A DNA stretch of 64,000 bases from Rhizobium tibeticum (GTDB taxonomy: Bacteria > Pseudomonadota > Alphaproteobacteria > Rhizobiales > Rhizobiaceae), in assembly GCF_900110205.1 (NCBI RefSeq), contig NZ_FOCV01000004.1:124001-188000 (forward strand), written 5' to 3'. Below, piece by piece: positions 26,268-34,543 of the stretch (position 1 is the first letter of the stretch; every line of letters begins with the position of its first letter). A model generated the notes under the pieces. It ran no database searches. It was not told the origin of the DNA and saw only the letters and a program-made list of their open reading frames with translations. The translations under genes were made by a program, and so were the position numbers.

Positions 26268-27123
26268 TCGCGGTTACGGATCTTGAAAGCCCAGCCCTCG
26301 GGCCTCTCTTCGATGACCTTGACCGGATCGCCGACCGCTATCCGGCCGATTCCACGAGGCGTGACATTCCAGCCAAAGAGCGGGCCGGGTACGCGCCGGT
26401 CCGCCGACATCCGTATGCGGCCCATGGCTGGCATCGGGTTGGCAACGTCGCGCGATCCGGTCGATTGGTCCTGCGTCGTCATGATGCAGCGCGCACAAGG
26501 TTTGACGAGATCGAAACGAATGCCTCCGATTTCGATCGCTGCCCAACGATCTTCCTGCCAAGCTTCATCGGTATCGATGACGATGTTGGGCCGGAACCGC
26601 TCCATGCCGACACCGCCTTCGCCGTGCCTTTCGAGGTCGGCATTCAGTGCCCGTAGGGAGCCGGTCGTCGTCATTAGGATCTGGTAGCCATCGGCAAATG
26701 TAACCGGTGTGCCTTGGCCGGCCCATTCTGCGCTGGCGGAGCGCCTGGCATCCTCATCGAAAAACACCAGTTTTACGTCTCGCCCCAGCCAAGTGGAAAG
26801 TTGGTTATTCGCCACGTCATCGGCAACCGCAGCATTGACGATGGACTTCCAGATCGAAACGTCCATTCGCCTTGCGGCCATCGGGATCTGCGTGCGATGA
26901 TCACCGATCGGGACGGACACTTTATCACACAGCGCGAGTTGCCCGAGCTTGCGCGCATTGCCGTGCAGGCCGGGCCGTCTCAACTCCATCTCACCATAGG
27001 TGGTGACAAGCAGATGATTGCGCGCCGGTCGCCCGGCAGCCCGAATGCATCGATCTCGGAGGACGGCAGGGCAATACCTCGGGCACTCTTGAGCGGATAG
27101 ATGAAAAGATCGGCGATACGCAT
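26264..27123 (-). pseudogene. MOSC domain protein gene with an inverted internal segment
   Basis: The 5' end reads MRIADLFIYPLKSARG on the minus strand from ATG 27123 through GLPGDRRAII, then shifts into nonsense and stops. The next family segment, ITDRDGHFITQREL and ELARIAVQAG, is encoded on the plus strand at about 26891-27015. The minus strand resumes with IPMAARRMDVSIW near 26885 and continues through FDLVKPCARCIMTTQDQ, with the MOSC cysteine, to 26264. Joining the pieces by the short matches at their ends gives one continuous MOSC_N plus MOSC protein of about 290 residues. As sequenced, a 241-residue product from an internal ATG (26989) would lack the normal N-terminus. The intact gene would bind a sulphur-carrier or molybdenum-cofactor-like ligand. 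It is 9 bp downstream of the HD gene. Confidence 0.85.
26886..27020. other. Inverted segment inside the MOSC gene
   Basis: Coding sense is on the plus strand here, opposite to the gene around it. The ends carry imperfect inverted repeats: GCGTGCGATGATC at 26890-26902 and, on the other strand, GCGCGCAATCATC at 27012-27024 (about 10 of 13 identical). CAGAT occurs at 27011-27015 on plus and at 26886-26890 on minus. Restoring the protein uses the GC match for one join and the CAGAT match for the other. Confidence 0.8.
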
Positions 27124-27132
27124 CAAGTGCTC

Positions 27133-27777
27133 CTAGATTTCGTCCATGAATGCCGCCAGGAAGTCTCGCAGCCGTTCGTCGCGTTCGGCCGCGAGCGTCC
27201 GCCCTGCTTTCGTCTGAAAGCCATCCGCCAGTTTGAACAGTTTGGTCTGGAAGTGGTCGATGACATATCGTTTGTCGTCAAGCTCTCGATAGCTGCCAGC
27301 CGGATCGAACGGGTCGTAGAGCGCTGACGACATCCGCCCACCGATATAGAAGCAACGCCCGGCGCCGACCATGCCTATCGCATCCAGCCGGTCGGCATCC
27401 TGCAGTATCTTGGCCTCCAGGGTCTCCGGCGCGACGTTGGCGGAGAAGCTGTGCGCGACGATCGCGTGCGCGACCGCTGCGATATCGTTGCCGTCCCAGC
27501 CAAGCTCGGCGAGAATAGCCGATGCCTTATCTGCCGCCAGTGCAGAGGCCCTCGATCGTATGGGGGAGTTCTTTTCCACGGCCACGCAGTCATGCAGAAG
27601 GACGGCAGCCGCAAGGATTCTTGCATCGCCACCCTCGAGAGCCTGGATTCGCATCGCGTTCTTGAAGACACGCAAGACATGCGCAAGGTCATGCGAGCCG
27701 TCGTCGCCTTCAGACGAATGCGGCACGAGCTCGGTGGCAAGATTTTCAAATGGAGCAAAGGCCTTCGTCTGGAACAT
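27133..27777 (-). CDS. HD domain phosphohydrolase
   Basis: A 214-residue HD-superfamily hydrolase. The metal ligands are in GSHDLAHVLRV (about residues 27-37), the HD pair in VLLHDCV (about 62-63) and the distal aspartate in LQDADRLDAIG (about 127). It resembles the YedJ/PF01966 group of metal-dependent phosphohydrolases. Nucleotide substrates are likely but not shown. The MOSC gene follows after 9 bp on the same strand, so the two form an operon. Confidence 0.88.
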   Translation of the reverse strand: MFQTKAFAPFENLATELVPHSSEGDDGSHDLAHVLRVFKNAMRIQALEGGDARILAAAVLLHDCVAVEKNSPIRSRASALAADKASAILAELGWDGNDIAAVAHAIVAHSFSANVAPETLEAKILQDADRLDAIGMVGAGRCFYIGGRMSSALYDPFDPAGSYRELDDKRYVIDHFQTKLFKLADGFQTKAGRTLAAERDERLRDFLAAFMDEI

Positions 27778-27846
27778 GGGATCACCGCATTGGAAGAGGG
27801 TGTCCCTCCATAAACGCAGGAACCACGAGTCGCAACGAAGTCCGTG

Positions 27847-29724
27847 TCAGCTCGCCCTGGCGCTGGTGTGTTCCGGTGGCTGCGACAACAGGTAGGGCAC
27901 GTCGACGGCAGGCCGCGGCGGACTGATGTGATACCCCTGGATCTCATCGCAGGCTTCACGCCGCAGCAGCGCCAACTGGTCGGCCGTTTCCACACCTTCC
28001 ACCGTTACGCGCATGCCGAGCGCATCGCCGAGAAGGATGATGGCGCGCATGATCGCAAAGGCTTCCCGGTCTTCGACGATACCGTTGACGAACGACTTGT
28101 CGATCTTGATCTTGTCGAAGGGGAACCGCCGGAGATAGCTCAGCGATGAGTAGCCGGTGCCGAAATCGTCCATGGCGATGCGAATGCCGCTTTGTTTGAG
28201 CACGTGCAGGATGGGCAGGGCCTCATCGAGATTTTCCATCAGCACACTTTCGGTGATCTCGATTTCCAACCGGCAGGCCGCAAGCCGCGCTTGCGCCAGT
28301 GCTGCGGCGACATCGGCCGGCAGATCACTGTTCGTGAATTGAATGGCTGAAACGTTGACTGCGACCTTGATATCTTCCGGCCAGTGCACCGCATCGCGGC
28401 AGGCACGGCGCAGCACCCAGCGTCCGATGTCGACCACGAGCCCGACCTCTTCCGCAAGTGGGATAAATTCCAGCGGTGGCACCCGACCACGCGTCGGGTG
28501 GTTCCATCGCACGAGCGCCTCGAAACCGCAGATCCGCTGCTGGCCGAGATCATAGAGCGGTTGATAGTGAAGTTCGAACTCCTCGCGTTCCACGGCTTTG
28601 CGCAAATCCGCTTCGAGCGCATGCCGCGCTTCGATTTCAGCTTCCATCTCGGCGGTGAAGAAACGCTCGCCGTTGCCGCCGCTGCTCTTGGCATGCGACA
28701 GCGCGACGCCGGCATGTTTCAGCAGGACATCCGTCTCGGTTCCGTCTTGCGGACTGATGGCGATACCCATCGACACGCTGAGCTCGACGGCTTTGTCGCC
28801 GCGAAAGAACGGCTCGGAAAGTTCCCGCCGGATCTGGTCGACAAGAGCCGTGACATTCCACGGCTGCTGCCGCCCGAATTGGAGAACCGCAAATTCGTCC
28901 GAGCCAAGGCGTGCCAGCACATTGCCAGCGCCGGCCGACATGCGGATGCGCTCGGCCACCTGCCGCAGGATCTTGTCACCGGCCGAGACGCCGAGCGTGT
29001 TGTTGATCGATTTGAAGCGATCAAGATTGAGGTGCACGAGGGCAATGTGTTCGTCCGGCTTGCGGCCGGCCAGCGCGGCGTCGATGCGTTCCCTGAGGCT
29101 GATGCGGTTCGGCAGGCCTGTCAGCGGATCGTGATGAGCGAGATAGGCAATACGCTCGGCCGCTTTCCGGTCTTCGGTGATGTCGGCGTGGATGGAAATA
29201 TTGCTCCCATCGGGCAGGACGGTGATAACGCTCTGGATCGTGCGGCCGTCTTCCATCACCCATTCGCGGTGACGGATGTGTCCGCCCTCCGAGGCAGCGT
29301 CACGCAAACGGGAAACCTTTTTCTCACCGCGCTCGTTGCCGCGGATCTTTGCGATCAGCGATCCCATCGAAGCGCTGGGAGAGGCCTCCTCGCTGCTGAA
29401 CCCGAAGAGTTGCCGGAAGCGGATGTTGCAGACCGTCAACCGCTGCTGCGAGTCGAAGACACTCAGGCCCTGAGGCAGGTTGTCGAGAACGATCCCGAAG
29501 AGTCGCTTCTGCTGCGCGAGATCTGTCTTTGAGGCGAAGAGGCTGCCCTTCAGCGCGCCGTTTTCCTTGACGAGCAGTCGAGAACGATCCTCCGCGGCGC
29601 GCTTCTTTCCTGCCTGCAGCCGATATGTCTCGACGACAAGAGCCATCAGACGCTCGGGGTTGGCAGAGCCGTCCTCATTGACAGCGGTTGTGCACTGTTG
29701 CCGAAAAAGGGCTTCAGCGTCCAT
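27847..29724 (-). CDS. PAS-GGDEF-EAL cyclic-di-GMP signalling protein
   Basis: A 625-residue cytoplasmic protein. Residues about 35-70 look like a short coiled coil, followed by a PAS-7 domain (FGIVLDNLPQGLSVFDSQQR, about 75-190), a GGDEF domain (about 195-360) and an EAL domain (about 370-615). The GGDEF signature is LGSDEF, not GGDEF; the NLDRFKSINN motif is intact. The EAL side has FEALVRWNHP, VNVSAIQF, MDDFGTGYSSL and KIDKSFV, all expected for an active c-di-GMP phosphodiesterase. I infer mainly degradation of c-di-GMP. No membrane segment. I chose ATG 29724, with GGAG upstream. Confidence 0.93.
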   Translation of the reverse strand: MDAEALFRQQCTTAVNEDGSANPERLMALVVETYRLQAGKKRAAEDRSRLLVKENGALKGSLFASKTDLAQQKRLFGIVLDNLPQGLSVFDSQQRLTVCNIRFRQLFGFSSEEASPSASMGSLIAKIRGNERGEKKVSRLRDAASEGGHIRHREWVMEDGRTIQSVITVLPDGSNISIHADITEDRKAAERIAYLAHHDPLTGLPNRISLRERIDAALAGRKPDEHIALVHLNLDRFKSINNTLGVSAGDKILRQVAERIRMSAGAGNVLARLGSDEFAVLQFGRQQPWNVTALVDQIRRELSEPFFRGDKAVELSVSMGIAISPQDGTETDVLLKHAGVALSHAKSSGGNGERFFTAEMEAEIEARHALEADLRKAVEREEFELHYQPLYDLGQQRICGFEALVRWNHPTRGRVPPLEFIPLAEEVGLVVDIGRWVLRRACRDAVHWPEDIKVAVNVSAIQFTNSDLPADVAAALAQARLAACRLEIEITESVLMENLDEALPILHVLKQSGIRIAMDDFGTGYSSLSYLRRFPFDKIKIDKSFVNGIVEDREAFAIMRAIILLGDALGMRVTVEGVETADQLALLRREACDEIQGYHISPPRPAVDVPYLLSQPPEHTSARAS

Positions 29725-30179
29725 TTGCGGCAATCTCCACGTCGGGAGAGAAAGGAAGGTGTGCGGAGCCCAGTGAACCGCCTGCTAACCTGCAATTGCG
29801 ACGCGGCGCGTCAAACATGAAAGGACTTTCTGAAACAATCGAAAAAATATCGTCTATACAATTTTAAACTCAACCGACAGCTGCCACCGTGGCAAAGATA
29901 ATCCGTTGGTCGCATTAAAATTCTGTTGCGACGCAAATGAATATATCGCTGGCACGATATTTGGCTGCTTCAGCCGAAATGCGCGCAAATGCAGGCGATC
30001 TGGGCCCAGGCCACACGTCGCTGATGCGCCAAGATCACACTTTGTCAATCATGGTTAATGGCATGTTAACAGCTTATTGACGCAGTGCGCAAATCAGTTT
30101 AACGACCGATTAGCCTTTGATTTTCCCCATTTCGTATTGCGTACAAACATCACCGAAACGGCGGTGAATGGAGGTTTGT
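29725..30179. other. Intergenic region between divergent genes (455 bp)
   Basis: No gene seen. The stretch is clearly more AT-rich than its surroundings, especially 29840-29960 and 30040-30150, and should hold promoters for the GGDEF-EAL gene (minus) and the EF-hand gene (plus). I could not define a promoter or a known operator. Confidence 0.4.
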
Positions 30180-30488
30180 ATGAGCCAAGTTTCATCGGTT
30201 AGTGATACCTCCTACGCGTATCTCGCGACGCTGTCGCGGCTGGACACAAATGGCGATGGCCTGCTGAGCAGGGGCGAGCGGGCGGCTGATGATAAGCCGG
30301 GCATCTTAAAGCAGTTGGGCGAAGAAGGAACGATCCAGGAATTTGCACCCAAGCTGTCTGACGGCGTGCTTGCATTCATGATGGGCACTCGCGAGAGTGG
30401 TGGCATCAATTTCTATCAGCAGCATAACGCTTCTGACGATCTGTATAAGAGCACCTACGGTCAATACGATCTCGATACCGTCGCCTGA
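30180..30488 (+). CDS. Small EF-hand protein (102 aa)
   Basis: A 102-residue protein. One canonical EF-hand calcium loop is visible, DTNGDGLLSRGE (about residues 21-32), with ligands at positions 1, 3, 5, 7, 9 and 12. The rest has no recognised domain, signal peptide or membrane segment. ATG 30180 is preferred because GGAGG lies just before it; an ATG at 30168 would overlap that site. The C-terminal part contains QQHNASDDLYKSTYGQYDLD, acidic and aromatic-rich. A calcium-binding role is inferred from the loop only. Confidence 0.75.
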   Translation: MSQVSSVSDTSYAYLATLSRLDTNGDGLLSRGERAADDKPGILKQLGEEGTIQEFAPKLSDGVLAFMMGTRESGGINFYQQHNASDDLYKSTYGQYDLDTVA

Positions 30489-30608
30489 TCGCGCCGTGCG
30501 CTAAATTCGCAAGGCTGGCCCAGGGGCGGGCTTTTTCTTTGCTGCCATTTCAGGAACAGCTTCAGGCCTCGCACGTTGAAAGCAGCGATGCAAGGGAAGG
30601 AAGGTCCA

Positions 30609-31124
30609 ATGAAAACAGTCCTCTCGATTGCCGCTCTGGCGTTCATTGCGGTCTCTTCGGCCACGTTGGCTCAGGACAAGCAAACGGCCACTGCGGACTT
30701 CGTCGGCGGTGACGGAAAGGCAAGCGGTCGGGCCACTCTGACGGCTGCAGCGAACGGCGGTGTCCTGATCGAGGTCGAAGTCACTGGATTGCCTGCGAAC
30801 AAATGGGTCGCATTCCATGTCCACGAGACCGGCAATTGCGACGCGGCCGGGCATCACGAGTCGGCTGGAAAACACTTCAATCCGACCAATGCTGAGCATG
30901 GTCTGTTGTCAGCAAAGGGACCCCACGCCGGTGACATGCCCAATCAGTATGTTGACCAGGACGGCGTTCTGCGGGCGCAAATCTTTGACAGCATGGTCAC
31001 CCTCGACGGCAAGACCGATGGCATCCGCGGTCGAGCGCTGATCGTTCACGCCAATTCCGATGATTATCGCAGCCAACCTGCAGGGGATGCAGGCGAGCGC
31101 CTGGCGTGCGGCGTCATCAAATAA
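30609..31124 (+). CDS. sodC: Periplasmic Cu/Zn superoxide dismutase SodC
   Basis: A 171-residue precursor with a signal peptide (about residues 1-21, ending TLAQ). The copper and zinc ligands appear in FHVHETGNCD (about 71-80), ESAGKHFNP (about 86-94) and the PHAGDMPN segment (about 108-115); the last copper histidine is in ALIVHANSDDY (about 146). The disulphide cysteines are in GNC and ERLACGVI. It converts superoxide to peroxide and oxygen in the periplasm. The binding site AAGG lies before the ATG. It is convergent with the next gene. Confidence 0.95.
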   Translation: MKTVLSIAALAFIAVSSATLAQDKQTATADFVGGDGKASGRATLTAAANGGVLIEVEVTGLPANKWVAFHVHETGNCDAAGHHESAGKHFNPTNAEHGLLSAKGPHAGDMPNQYVDQDGVLRAQIFDSMVTLDGKTDGIRGRALIVHANSDDYRSQPAGDAGERLACGVIK

Positions 31125-31140
31125 GCTTGGCCGTGCAACG

Positions 31141-31713
31141 TCAGCGGTAGTAGTATCGCTCGGCATACCACTCGCTTGATGCCATGGGCTTATCCGTCGC
31201 GACCCATTGCCCGGCATTGCTTGCTTCGAGCAGATCGGCGGTGGCGTGGTCCTCCAGCCCGACAAATATGATATTGGTGTTTTCGCGCAGCAGGGGATCG
31301 ATGCCGAAGCCGATGCGGCCGTCTTCTCCCGAGTACAGCAGGTTCATCCTGACATAGAAGAACTCAGCCTGGTATTCAGCGCCTTCTTCGCTGAAGGCGT
31401 GCGCGACGTCGATGACAGACTTCTGCGGCCCATCATAGACGGTGATGGCCTCGTTCAGGCCGAATGTTGCCCCATAAAGCGTGATCGAGCGCGTCGGAAC
31501 CGAACTGGCCGCGCCGGTGGTCACGTCGATCTGCTGGCCGAAGAAGCTGGTTTTGACGCCATCCAGATCTCCGCGGAAGAAGTAGGAAAATCGGTCACGC
31601 GTGAGATAGATCGCTTGCCACCGAAACCGCGCATATTCGTCGGACGCACTTGTCAGGCTCTTGAGTGTCGCCAAACAGCTCACAAACGTATCGCGATAAT
31701 TCTGCAGCGACAT
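31141..31713 (-). CDS. Hypothetical protein (190 aa)
   Basis: I do not recognise this family. The 190-residue protein is soluble-looking with many aromatic residues, no signal peptide and no membrane segment. Notable stretches are SYFFRGDLDGVKTSFFGQ and EEGAEYQAEFFYVRMNLL, and a tyrosine-rich end EWYAERYYYR. Normal codon use and a plausible AGAGGTTG region before the ATG support it as real. It lies 20 bp downstream of the phosphatase gene on the same strand and probably belongs to that operon. Confidence 0.65.
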   Translation of the reverse strand: MSLQNYRDTFVSCLATLKSLTSASDEYARFRWQAIYLTRDRFSYFFRGDLDGVKTSFFGQQIDVTTGAASSVPTRSITLYGATFGLNEAITVYDGPQKSVIDVAHAFSEEGAEYQAEFFYVRMNLLYSGEDGRIGFGIDPLLRENTNIIFVGLEDHATADLLEASNAGQWVATDKPMASSEWYAERYYYR

Positions 31714-31733
31714 CGATCAACCTCCTCTAGAGG

Positions 31734-32285
31734 TTAACCGGTATCGACAGAAAACGTTCCGGCGGTCGGCTCTTCCACGTTCAGCGTAAACGGCGCGTTT
31801 CCGTCCGCGTCGGCGCCTCTTCCGATAACGCGAACCGCATCGACCAGCCGTCCCCTGCGGCCGAGCATGTCGTCACCGATTTGAACGAGGCGCGCATTGG
31901 GTGTGGCATAGGGGGAGGCAGCGCGCAGCCGGCGGACGAGCCCCATGTCCTCTTGCTCCGGCGACACGGAAAGAGCGGCAATCAAGGCGGCGGCGGGCGA
32001 CCGTGACACGCCCATCCAGCAGTGGATGAGAAGAGGCGCGCCCCGATCCCAATCGCGCGTAAAATCGATGATCTCCCGCACGTGGGTTTCATCAGGCGCG
32101 ACAAGGTTGCCGGTTCCCCTGAAGGCGATGTCATTCATTTTCAGGAGAAGGTGCCGGTGCGCCTGGATTACGGCAGGCCGGTGAAAGGCTTGCTCCTTCG
32201 CCATCAGGCTGATCATCTCGCGCGCGCCATGCCTGACCGCCATTTCGGCGATCCGGGAAAGGGGCGCAACAACGATCCTGGTCAT
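31734..32285 (-). CDS. Protein tyrosine/dual-specificity phosphatase-like protein
   Basis: A 183-residue protein with the CX5R phosphatase loop HCWMGVSRSPAAA (cysteine about residue 100). The general-acid region is likely the VAPDETHVREIIDF stretch before it. This places it in the cysteine-phosphatase superfamily, close to predicted tyrosine phosphatases of alpha-proteobacteria. Substrate unknown. It starts at ATG 32285, overlapping the stop of the HD gene by 4 bp, so translation is coupled. Confidence 0.82.
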   Translation of the reverse strand: MTRIVVAPLSRIAEMAVRHGAREMISLMAKEQAFHRPAVIQAHRHLLLKMNDIAFRGTGNLVAPDETHVREIIDFTRDWDRGAPLLIHCWMGVSRSPAAALIAALSVSPEQEDMGLVRRLRAASPYATPNARLVQIGDDMLGRRGRLVDAVRVIGRGADADGNAPFTLNVEEPTAGTFSVDTG

Positions 32286-32887
32286 GCTTTGCCGCCTCGA
32301 ATGGCCTCGATTGCCTCGAAGCGCGCGCAAAAGAGGCGTTGCGCCTCGACAGCAGGCAGCGGGGTCATTACCAGCATGTCTTTGGTGATCCCACGTGGCT
32401 GGCCGAAGAACTTCTGCGCCTCCGCCGAGGTAAAGCCGGCAAGCTGCGTCGCCTCGAAATAAGCGGCGATGGTGTCGGCCTTCTTTATCCTGTCCTTGAG
32501 CTCGCGTGTTGGGTGAGGTGGCAGGCCGAAGCGAAGATGGACGGCAGCCTCCAGCCGCTTTTCGACGGCCTTGTATCCGCCGCCGACGACCGACTTGAAT
32601 GGTGAAATCATGTCGCCGATCACATATTCCGGCGCATCGTGCAGCAACGCCATCAGGCATTGCTCGGCGGTCGCATCGTTGAGGCGGCGGAAAATGTCCT
32701 CAACGACAAGGCAATGCTGGGCGACGGAGAAGGCGTGATCCCCCGAGGTCTGTCCATTCCAGCGGGCGACGCGCGCAAGTCCATGTGCGATATCGCTCAC
32801 CTCGACGTCGACGGGAGAGGGGTCGAGCAGATCGAGCCGGCGGCCAGAAAGCATGCGTTGCCACGCGCGCGGCGCCTTAGCAGTCAC
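32282..32887 (-). CDS. HD domain phosphohydrolase (YfbR-like)
   Basis: A 201-residue HD-domain protein. Metal ligands are in GDHAFSVAQHCLVV (about residues 48-61), the HD pair in ALLHDAPEYVIGD (about 82-83) and the distal aspartate in IKKADTIAAYFE (about 137). The HDAPEYVIGD motif is that of YfbR-type 5'-deoxyribonucleotidases. It overlaps ygfZ upstream and the phosphatase downstream by 4 bp each. Confidence 0.88.
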   Translation of the reverse strand: MTAKAPRAWQRMLSGRRLDLLDPSPVDVEVSDIAHGLARVARWNGQTSGDHAFSVAQHCLVVEDIFRRLNDATAEQCLMALLHDAPEYVIGDMISPFKSVVGGGYKAVEKRLEAAVHLRFGLPPHPTRELKDRIKKADTIAAYFEATQLAGFTSAEAQKFFGQPRGITKDMLVMTPLPAVEAQRLFCARFEAIEAIRGGKA

Positions 32888-33717
32888 GCGCTTGCCTCGT
32901 CCGCCGTCGACGGGAATGTCAGCCCCGTCCAGGCAGGCAATTCCAGGGTAACGGATGTGTCGCCTGCCAGCAGCGGCGTGTGTGCTGCCATGGCTTCACC
33001 GGCACGGTCGATGCGAACGATCGCAAGGCCGCCTTTTCCCACGACCGAGCCGAGTGCGCCGACCGGCTTGCCCGCGGCGGTTATCTCCGTCCCCGATGAC
33101 GGGAGTGCCACCTCGGCCTTCACCGTAACGACGCGGCGGCGCGCCGTTCCACGATGCTGCATGCGTGAGACGACCTCCTGGCCGACATAGCAGCCCTTCT
33201 TGAAGGAGAGGCTGCCGTTGAAATCCATCAGGACATCGTGCGGAAAGGCATCCTGCAGGGCATAATCCTGTCCGGATACTGCGATGCCGTTCGCAATGCG
33301 CAACGCATCGTAAGCATCGAGATCGTCGGTGCCGTGCTCACCCGGTTGCCGGATAAGAGTGACGCCGGCCTTGGTAAACCGACTGTCAGCCAGCCCATTG
33401 TTTGTATTTTCCCAGGAAACCGTCACGCCTTCGCCGGCAGGCGATAGGTCGATGGCAGCCCGGAGCTTATACATCGTCAGTCGCTTGATGAGGGCATCCC
33501 GCTGATGATCGTCCGTCTCAATGACGAACCCGTCGCCGTCCCGCCAGATCATGAAGTCGAAGAGGATTTTGCCCTGAGGGGTCAAGAGCGCGCCTGGCCG
33601 CGCTTCGTCGGCCGAAAGTGCGGCGATGTCTGTGGTGATCAGGTTCTGCAGGAAGGATTGAACCTCCGAGCCGCTGACCCGGATGAGCGAGCGGTTCTTC
33701 AGAAATACGGCTGGCAT
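32884..33717 (-). CDS. ygfZ: Folate-binding protein YgfZ (GcvT-like)
   Basis: A 277-residue tetrahydrofolate-binding protein related to GcvT, which supports iron-sulphur cluster assembly. The signature KGCYVGQEVVSRMQHRGTAR (about residues 165-184) includes the functional cysteine. It is first of an overlapping run, ygfZ-HD-phosphatase. Divergent genes lie upstream only at some distance. The family call is secure. Confidence 0.93.
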   Translation of the reverse strand: MPAVFLKNRSLIRVSGSEVQSFLQNLITTDIAALSADEARPGALLTPQGKILFDFMIWRDGDGFVIETDDHQRDALIKRLTMYKLRAAIDLSPAGEGVTVSWENTNNGLADSRFTKAGVTLIRQPGEHGTDDLDAYDALRIANGIAVSGQDYALQDAFPHDVLMDFNGSLSFKKGCYVGQEVVSRMQHRGTARRRVVTVKAEVALPSSGTEITAAGKPVGALGSVVGKGGLAIVRIDRAGEAMAAHTPLLAGDTSVTLELPAWTGLTFPSTADEASA

Positions 33718-33779
33718 GGCGGCACCTGTCGCGTTCGTTATCGCTCAGAAGTATGTCTTCGTTTAAGGCTTCGCAAGCC

Positions 33780-34526
33780 TCAGTCGCCGGCGGTAAAGTA
33801 CTTCCACTTGCCGTCGGGGGTGATGCCCAGCCGATAGAAATTATAGCCGCCGAATTCCTGCATGTCGGACAGGTCACCTGCTGTAACGATGCGTAGCAAT
33901 TCGACCCGCTCGGGGGGTGTCAGCGCCTTGAGATCCTTCTCGGCGAAGTAGGGCCAGACGTACATCTCGTCAGGCGTGCCTTGGCCAACATGAACGAACC
34001 CGGTGGAAATGATGTCGAGCATGATCGCCAGGATCTCATCGCCCTCGGGATCGCCCGAAAGGTCCTTGAGTGCGCTGATTGGATCGTCGGTCGGCTCGCC
34101 GACTGTTACCTGGGTCTGGCCGGCCCCTGTGCCGAGCAGAGGCCGCAGCCGCTCGAGATCGCCCGAAGCGGCGGCTTCGACGATCTGCTCGCGCATCTTG
34201 CGAACGGGCTCGGGGACCTTGCTGATATCGTAGATGACTTCGACAGGCTTTGTGCTGTCCTGGGCGCCAGGTGTCTTGTCGTTGCCCTGGCCGGCCTGCG
34301 AGTTGACCAGCGGGTCGGGCATTGGAACGCCGGGCGCGGTTGGCGATGCTGCGGGCTTTTCGCTGCCTTGCCCCGGAGCGCTTTGTTCAGCTTGGCCCGG
34401 GGTCTTCTGCAGCTCGGAAAGTGCCAGGGCCGAGGTCCCGGTCAAAAAGCTGCTGGCGCTAAGGCCGATTGCAAGCAAAAGCGGCGCGATCGCGGGCCGC
34501 GAAGCATTGTCCCTAGCGGTATGCAT
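33780..34526 (-). CDS. Exported hypothetical protein (248 aa)
   Basis: A 248-residue protein with a signal peptide (about residues 1-35, ending TSALA). A low-complexity P/G/Q/A-rich linker (about 40-95) follows, and then a folded domain (about 95-248) with VPEPVRKMREQIVEAAASGD and YFAEKDLKALTPPERVEL. The domain is conserved among rhizobial exported proteins as far as I can judge, but its function is unknown to me. It lies between a small protein gene and ygfZ, all on the minus strand. Confidence 0.7.
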   Translation of the reverse strand: MHTARDNASRPAIAPLLLAIGLSASSFLTGTSALALSELQKTPGQAEQSAPGQGSEKPAASPTAPGVPMPDPLVNSQAGQGNDKTPGAQDSTKPVEVIYDISKVPEPVRKMREQIVEAAASGDLERLRPLLGTGAGQTQVTVGEPTDDPISALKDLSGDPEGDEILAIMLDIISTGFVHVGQGTPDEMYVWPYFAEKDLKALTPPERVELLRIVTAGDLSDMQEFGGYNFYRLGITPDGKWKYFTAGD

Positions 34527-34543
34527 GAAACTCTCTGTGATCG

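Noticed and set aside
26714..27100. An independent plus-strand gene containing ITDRDGHFITQREL
   Set aside because: Only the central 40 residues resemble a protein family (MOSC N-terminal part); both flanks are antisense to MOSC coding sequence, so it is an inverted fragment.
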